Of a stretch of DNA of 6,605 bases, positions 6,193 to 6,605 are shown piece after piece. Each line of letters starts with the position of its first letter. Positions within the stretch are counted from its first letter, which is position 1. Source of the DNA: Nitrospirota bacterium (GTDB lineage: Bacteria > Nitrospirota > Nitrospiria > Nitrospirales > UBA8639); the NCBI GenBank assembly GCA_029865515.1, contig JAOUGQ010000167.1:1-6605 (forward strand), given 5' to 3'. The translations under genes were made by a program, and so were the position numbers. A model generated the notes under the pieces. It saw nothing but the letters and a program-made list of their open reading frames with translations. It did not search any database and was not told where the DNA came from.

Positions 6193-6605
6193 TCATTTCT
6201 CCGACAAAATTTCTTTACCGGGAGAATTTGACTGTAAATCATACAGGTAGAGGGAAGCCCCCGTCCTTTTAAACGAATCGATCTGTTTTCCCATGCCATC
6301 AAGAACGTGTAAAAAGAATTTTTCTTCGTCGACCCCATGGTTCTTGTGAACATGTGAAAACAAAACCCATACACGATCGCTCCCTTCCAAAGCTCGTAAA
6401 TCATTGATGTAATTGTCCCAATTTCTTTTGCTAGCCACCCCTTGTCGGTATGCCACTTTTTCAAGACCGAGCCGTTTAGCATAATATTCAAAAGCTGCCT
6501 CACTAGAGTGATACAGGTACAACGTATCCTGCTCCCGAAAGTGTTCGCTCAAATAGGTCATAACAGGCCTGACTTCTTCTCTATCCATTTTCCCGGGGTT
6601 CAGTA
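6193..6605 (-). CDS. C-terminal end of a probable membrane glycosyltransferase-like protein (partial)
   Basis: Only the last 136 codons or so are present; the frame is open to the window edge, where LNPGK precedes the first ATG at 6588, so that ATG is most likely internal. Numbering from it, the visible part is soluble: EEVRPVMTYLSEH (4-16), DTLYLYHSSEAAFEYYAKRLGL (21-42, written here as two overlapping parts of one strand-helix unit), RVWVLFSHVHKN (72-83) and GASLYLYDL (110-118). This order, including the R-V-W-x-L-F-S-H core, is what I recognise from the C-terminal extracytoplasmic domain of large multi-pass membrane proteins annotated as GT39-like or mannosyltransferase-like. The membrane segments and the catalytic loop would lie outside the window, so the enzymatic role cannot be verified. 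The stop is TGA at 6193-6195. Confidence 0.6.
   Translation of the reverse strand, partial: LNPGKMDREEVRPVMTYLSEHFREQDTLYLYHSSEAAFEYYAKRLGLEKVAYRQGVASKRNWDNYINDLRALEGSDRVWVLFSHVHKNHGVDEEKFFLHVLDGMGKQIDSFKRTGASLYLYDLQSNSPGKEILSEK

Overview
The window reads as ordinary bacterial chromosome with roughly balanced base composition. It holds five complete protein-coding genes and the 3' end of a sixth, separated by unusually roomy intergenic stretches of about 300 to 600 bases. No rRNA, tRNA, CRISPR array, transposase or phage gene is visible. The mix of a tandem-domain universal stress protein, a class I-like PPK2, an Ig/PKD secreted protein, a COG4119-type NUDIX protein and a large membrane protein with a GT39-like tail would suit a Nitrospirota (Nitrospira-like) genome. 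That placement is an impression from protein style, not a demonstrated assignment.

Left part (1-2512): a tandem UspA protein on the minus strand and a polyphosphate kinase 2 on the plus strand are transcribed divergently from a 589-base region. The region carries two clear inverted repeats, one of which looks like a rho-independent terminator on the plus strand although no obvious gene precedes it. Both products are nucleotide-binding proteins of types linked to stress and energy status, so shared regulation is plausible but unproven.

Middle (2513-4443): after a 599-base stretch with no convincing gene, a secreted protein of 340 residues carries an unclassified N-terminal beta-rich region, a BIG2-like domain and a C-terminal PKD-type domain. 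It has a recognisable extended -10 promoter and ribosome binding site. It ends facing the next gene, with a perfect 8-bp hairpin in the gap between them.

Right part (4444-6605), all on the minus strand: in transcription order, the C-terminal end of a probable membrane glycosyltransferase-like protein running off the window edge, a 505-base gap, a NUDIX hydrolase whose true start lies 42 codons inside the longest reading frame, and a metallo-beta-lactamase-fold protein with an eroded metal-binding motif. A perfect 16-bp palindrome just upstream of the last gene is the best operator candidate in the window.

I do not see a clear new multi-gene system. The items most worth following up are the palindrome with the degenerate MBL protein, the orphan terminator-like hairpin in the ppk2 leader, and the three-part secreted Ig/PKD protein.
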